Shown here in pieces: positions 61,461-64,000 of a stretch of 64,000 nucleotides of DNA; within the stretch, counting starts at the first letter, position 1, and each line of letters starts with the position of its first letter. A model generated the notes under the pieces. That model did no database searches. It was not told the origin of the DNA and was given only the letters and a program-made list of their open reading frames with translations. Source of the stretch: Nitratidesulfovibrio termitidis HI1 (lineage in GTDB: Bacteria; Desulfobacterota; Desulfovibrionia; Desulfovibrionales; Desulfovibrionaceae). The stretch covers positions 1,858,250-1,922,249 of the forward strand of contig NZ_KI632512.1 of the NCBI RefSeq assembly GCF_000504305.1, in the 5' to 3' direction. The translations under genes and the position numbers were made by a program.

Positions 61461-62087
61461 CTAGCGCGAACCCAGCGCCGTGGTCAGCCATCCGCCGCCC
61501 ACGCCGCCGGTCCTGTTGCCGTCAAACACATGCCCCAGCCCTCCGCCCGATCCGCCCAGCAGACCCAGGCTGCCCCCCAGTTGCAGCAGCTGCGGCACGG
61601 CGCCCAGCAGGCCGCCCAGCATCCCTGCGCCGCCCTGGTTCTTTGCCGTGGCGGCCTTCTGCTTCCAGCTCCATGCTTCCATTTCGCCCCCGTACAGAAG
61701 CTCCATGGCCGAAAGTTCCGCCTCCGCGTCGGTCAGCGCCAGCACGTCCAGGGCGCTGCCTTCGTTCACGTCCACCCCGCTGGCCCCGAAGGCGGCCCGC
61801 TGGCTGCTGGCCAGCCGCCGGTATTGCTCCCTGCTCGCGGCGGCCTGGTTACGGGCTGCGCCCATGGCGTACTCGGCGTTGGCCTGGTAGGCCCTCGCCT
61901 CCGCGTCGCTGGTCTGGCTGGACGCCAGGCCGCCCAGTATGGAACTCGCGGCGGATACGCCCATGCCTATCTGGCCGACGGTGCCCAGCATGCCCATCAG
62001 ACTGCCCATGCCGCCCGCCGCTCCCGCCGCTCCCGCGCCGCCGGCAAACAGGCTGCCCAGCGCCGCAATTTCGACAATGCCGCTCAT
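61461..62087 (-). CDS. Phage internal virion protein (gp14-like)
   Basis: A 208-residue protein. The Gly/Ala/Met-rich N-terminus (LGSLFAGGAGAAGAAGGMGS ... GMGVSAASSILGGL) is followed by a helical region (AYQANAEYAMGAARNQAAAS REQYRRLASSQRAAF split here) with FGASGVDVNEGSALDVL, the pattern seen in T7 gp14-like ejection proteins. The C-terminus is again Gly/Leu-rich. It may form the outer-membrane part of the ejection channel. The ATG overlaps the preceding stop by four bases. Confidence 0.78.
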   Translation of the reverse strand: MSGIVEIAALGSLFAGGAGAAGAAGGMGSLMGMLGTVGQIGMGVSAASSILGGLASSQTSDAEARAYQANAEYAMGAARNQAAASREQYRRLASSQRAAFGASGVDVNEGSALDVLALTDAEAELSAMELLYGGEMEAWSWKQKAATAKNQGGAGMLGGLLGAVPQLLQLGGSLGLLGGSGGGLGHVFDGNRTGGVGGGWLTTALGSR

Positions 62088-62599
62088 GCCTCGCTCCCCG
62101 CCTGTGTCACCGGCTCCTTCGCCTTCGGTTCCTTGACCAGGGCCAGCAGGTACCGGTCCTGGCGGTTCGGCCCGCACTGGCGCAACAGCCCCTCGCGGCG
62201 CATGCCCAGCATGCGTTCCAGCCAGTGCAGTGACCGCGTGTTGTCCACGTGCACCAGCGCTTCCACGCGGTGGCACCCCATGGGGCCCGTCAGCCAGCGC
62301 ACCAGGGCGCGCGTCACCCGCGTCAGCCGCAGGGGCACGGCCTCGGCGGCCGGGGTCGTCAGCGCCCACAGGGTGGCCGTGCCGCCGTGCAGCACCGCCC
62401 CGTAGCAGGCGATGACCCGTCCTCCTGCCTCGCCGGTTGCACCCGTCGGCGCCAGCAGCATGGTCCACGCCGGATGCCCGGCCCACGCACCGGCCAGGTC
62501 GGCCAGGTCCAGGCCCGCCAGGTCGGCCGCGTCCGCCGCGCGCAGTTCCAGGGACGCCAGGTGGCTCGGCCGGAAGGGAATCGTGACCACATCACTCAT
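62084..62599 (-). CDS. Phage gp13-like protein with GNAT-type fold
   Basis: A 171-residue protein with the layout of T7 gp13/DUF2833: FRPSHLASLELR at the start, GRVIACYGAVLHGGTATLWAL, then RVTRALVRWLTGPMGCHRVE and VHVDNTRSLHWLERMLGMRR, which is the pattern of GNAT acyltransferases. In T7 the protein is needed for virion assembly; catalytic activity is not established. Its start overlaps the tubular-protein gene by eight bases and its stop overlaps the gp14-like start. Confidence 0.75.
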   Translation of the reverse strand: MSDVVTIPFRPSHLASLELRAADAADLAGLDLADLAGAWAGHPAWTMLLAPTGATGEAGGRVIACYGAVLHGGTATLWALTTPAAEAVPLRLTRVTRALVRWLTGPMGCHRVEALVHVDNTRSLHWLERMLGMRREGLLRQCGPNRQDRYLLALVKEPKAKEPVTQAGSEA

Positions 62600-64000
62600 A
62601 CGTGACCACCTTCGGCACCAGCATGATCAGGGTGACCGGAAACGGAGCCTCGCCCGTCAGCAGCAACCGCCCATCGCGGTTCCACCCTTCGGGCAGCTTC
62701 AGTTCCAGGTCGCCCGTGTAGGGCCAGGGCGCCGCGTCCATGGGCATGATCACCTCGCGGTTGACGGCCTCCCAGGCCGTCCCGCCCGGCAGCCCGTATT
62801 CCAGCCCCAGCGTCTTGTAGACGCGCGCCGTCACGGAAACCACGCGCTTGCGCTTGCCTTGGGCCGTGCCTCGTTCGCTGCTGCCTTCCAGGCTCATGGG
62901 GGCAAGGGTCCACCGGTACGGCAGCCCCACCAGCACGCGGGAAGCCGGGGCCTCCAGCACGACCCTTCCTTCGCTGACAACCGCCGGCGGGTGGTAGGCC
63001 CCGTCGGCCAGGATGCTCACCCGCTGCCCCTCCAGGTGCTCCAGCCCGGAAACAACCGTGACCGGCGCGCCCTCGTACAGCAGTCCGCTGTCCACGAACC
63101 AGCAGCCGGGCTCGTTGGTGGTCTCCCCGTTCCAGGGGGGCAGCATCCGTTCCATCACCACCCCGCCCGCGCGCCGCACGGCCAGCCACGTTTCCGTGTA
63201 CCCGTCGCCCGGTATGCAGGCCACCGACAGCACCTCGCCTTCCGTGCTGTGCCGGTGCCAGCCCACCACCTCGTTGTTCCGCATGTACGTGCATCCCGCC
63301 AGCGTGCCGTCGTCCATGACGCACCAGATGATGCCGTCCGGATGCGTGGCGTGCGCCACCTGCCGGATGCCTCGCGCGGTAATGTGCTCGGCCAGCAGGC
63401 TGATGTCCGCCGAAACGTAACCGTCCTCGGCAAACTGGTAGGTCAGGTCGTGCAGCCGCTTGCGGTCGGCGCTCACATGCACCACGGACTTTCCGATCAG
63501 CACCGGCGGCAGCGCGGCGGACCCGTAGTTGCTGTTCCGCAGCGCCTGCACCTGCTTGGACGTCACGGGCACGTCCGTTCCGCCGCCCGATATGGACCAC
63601 TCGCCGCCGCTGGTGCCCGTCAGCAGCGTCCGCGCGGACAGTTGCCAGCGGATGGCGTTCACCTGCTCGGAAACCAGGCTGAACGTCAGGGCGTCGTCAT
63701 CATTGGTGCCCGTCGTGAAATTCTCGAAGTCCCCGGTACGGCTCGCCCATACCGTCTGGGGATTGCCGGGCGCCCCGGAGAACCACAGCCGCTGCTGGTG
63801 GAACATGGCGCAGCCCGGCCAGGACGTGCCCGCCCAGGAGTCGGGCTTGGCCGTGAACGACACCTCGTGCAGGGCAAACACGTCCGCGCCCGGCCGGGTC
63901 AGCTTGTGGGGCTGCACCGTGGGGCACACCAGGTACATGGTGTCCGCGCTCTGGCACCACATAAGCCGTTGCAGCTCGGCCCAGCTCCACGGCGTGACCA
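62592..64000 (-). CDS. Phage tail nozzle/tubular protein (5' end outside window)
   Basis: At least 468 residues; the reading frame is open to the window edge (PWSWAELQRLMWCQSADTMY), so the first ATG in the window (63962) is not the true start. The pattern QSAD-x-MYLV-x-P, FHQQRLWFSGAPGNPQTVW, GDFENFTTGTNDDDAL and WHRHSTEGEVLSVACIPGDG is that of podovirus tail proteins in the place of T7 gp12. The C-terminal region is beta-rich. It should form the lower part of the short tail. The stop overlaps the next gene by eight bases. Confidence 0.75.
   Translation of the reverse strand, partial: VTPWSWAELQRLMWCQSADTMYLVCPTVQPHKLTRPGADVFALHEVSFTAKPDSWAGTSWPGCAMFHQQRLWFSGAPGNPQTVWASRTGDFENFTTGTNDDDALTFSLVSEQVNAIRWQLSARTLLTGTSGGEWSISGGGTDVPVTSKQVQALRNSNYGSAALPPVLIGKSVVHVSADRKRLHDLTYQFAEDGYVSADISLLAEHITARGIRQVAHATHPDGIIWCVMDDGTLAGCTYMRNNEVVGWHRHSTEGEVLSVACIPGDGYTETWLAVRRAGGVVMERMLPPWNGETTNEPGCWFVDSGLLYEGAPVTVVSGLEHLEGQRVSILADGAYHPPAVVSEGRVVLEAPASRVLVGLPYRWTLAPMSLEGSSERGTAQGKRKRVVSVTARVYKTLGLEYGLPGGTAWEAVNREVIMPMDAAPWPYTGDLELKLPEGWNRDGRLLLTGEAPFPVTLIMLVPKVVTYE

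Larger units (their letters stand above)
50412..64000 (-). mobile_element. Late region of a podovirus-like prophage, cut by the window edge
   Basis: Ten consecutive minus-strand genes encode virion proteins in the order seen in T7-like podoviruses: nozzle/tubular protein, gp13-like protein, gp14-like and gp15-like internal proteins, two further internal proteins, fiber, small protein, second fiber and assembly protein. The block begins about 200 bases from tRNA-Glu and runs off the right edge. No integrase, transposase, repressor, terminase, capsid or lysis gene is inside the window, so the integration mode and type are open. Confidence 0.85.

Overview
The window looks like a chromosomal segment of a high-GC sulfate-reducing deltaproteobacterium of the Desulfovibrio/Nitratidesulfovibrio type. 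This rests on three things: the gene order rpoB-rpoC ... ntrY/ntrX - gpmA - DUF39 homocysteine protein - larE-like - fmdB - purB - pyrE, which I recall from Desulfovibrio genomes; a DUF39 sulfurtransferase for homocysteine synthesis; and an anaerobic class III ribonucleotide reductase behind a cobalamin riboswitch. No database search was possible, so names rest on motifs and family knowledge.

Layout. 1-9033: rpoB and rpoC with a strong terminator. 9034-10329: a gene-free island of diverged direct and inverted repeats. 10330-10716: an orphan CI-type repressor. 11288-18417: DUF4390 exported protein, NtrY-like kinase, SDR epimerase, receiver/PAS/HD-GYP protein and NtrX-like sigma-54 activator on one strand. 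18515-26517: gpmA, a receiver-like/TPR protein, the DUF39 protein, a LarE-like sulfurtransferase, a 36-residue basic protein, FmdB-like zinc ribbon, purB and pyrE. 26740-28889: L,D-transpeptidase and a membrane/coiled-coil protein in an overlapping pair. 29253-32331 (minus): a small coiled-coil protein and nrdD with its riboswitch. 32532-33426: a flagellin-like gene with a near-perfect sigma-28 promoter. 33863-37503: a charged hendecad-repeat exported protein, a DUF486 membrane protein and a four-PAS diguanylate cyclase. 37684-43516 (minus): a translationally coupled branched-chain amino acid (liv) transporter operon with an FCD/GntR regulator inside it. 43681-49572: an orphan molybdopterin (bis-PGD) enzyme, glnS, rsgA and a GNAT acetyltransferase. 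50169-50409: tRNA-Gln(CTG) and tRNA-Glu(TTC) with promoter and terminator.

From about 50.41 kb to the right edge lies the late (virion) end of a temperate podovirus-like prophage, transcribed leftwards in T7-like order: a nozzle/tubular protein (cut by the window edge), a gp13-like acyltransferase-fold protein, three internal virion proteins, a very large internal virion protein, two fibers, a small protein and a fiber-assembly protein. Nearly all its genes overlap or abut.

The most unusual signals are: six copies of a 38-39 residue repeat, in two triplets of markedly lower GC, inside the large internal virion protein; a run of four cysteine-pair heptads in the main tail fiber; 22-bp-spaced direct repeats at the putative prophage end; the sigma-28-driven solitary flagellin-like gene; and conserved hairpins with compensatory changes in the repeat island.
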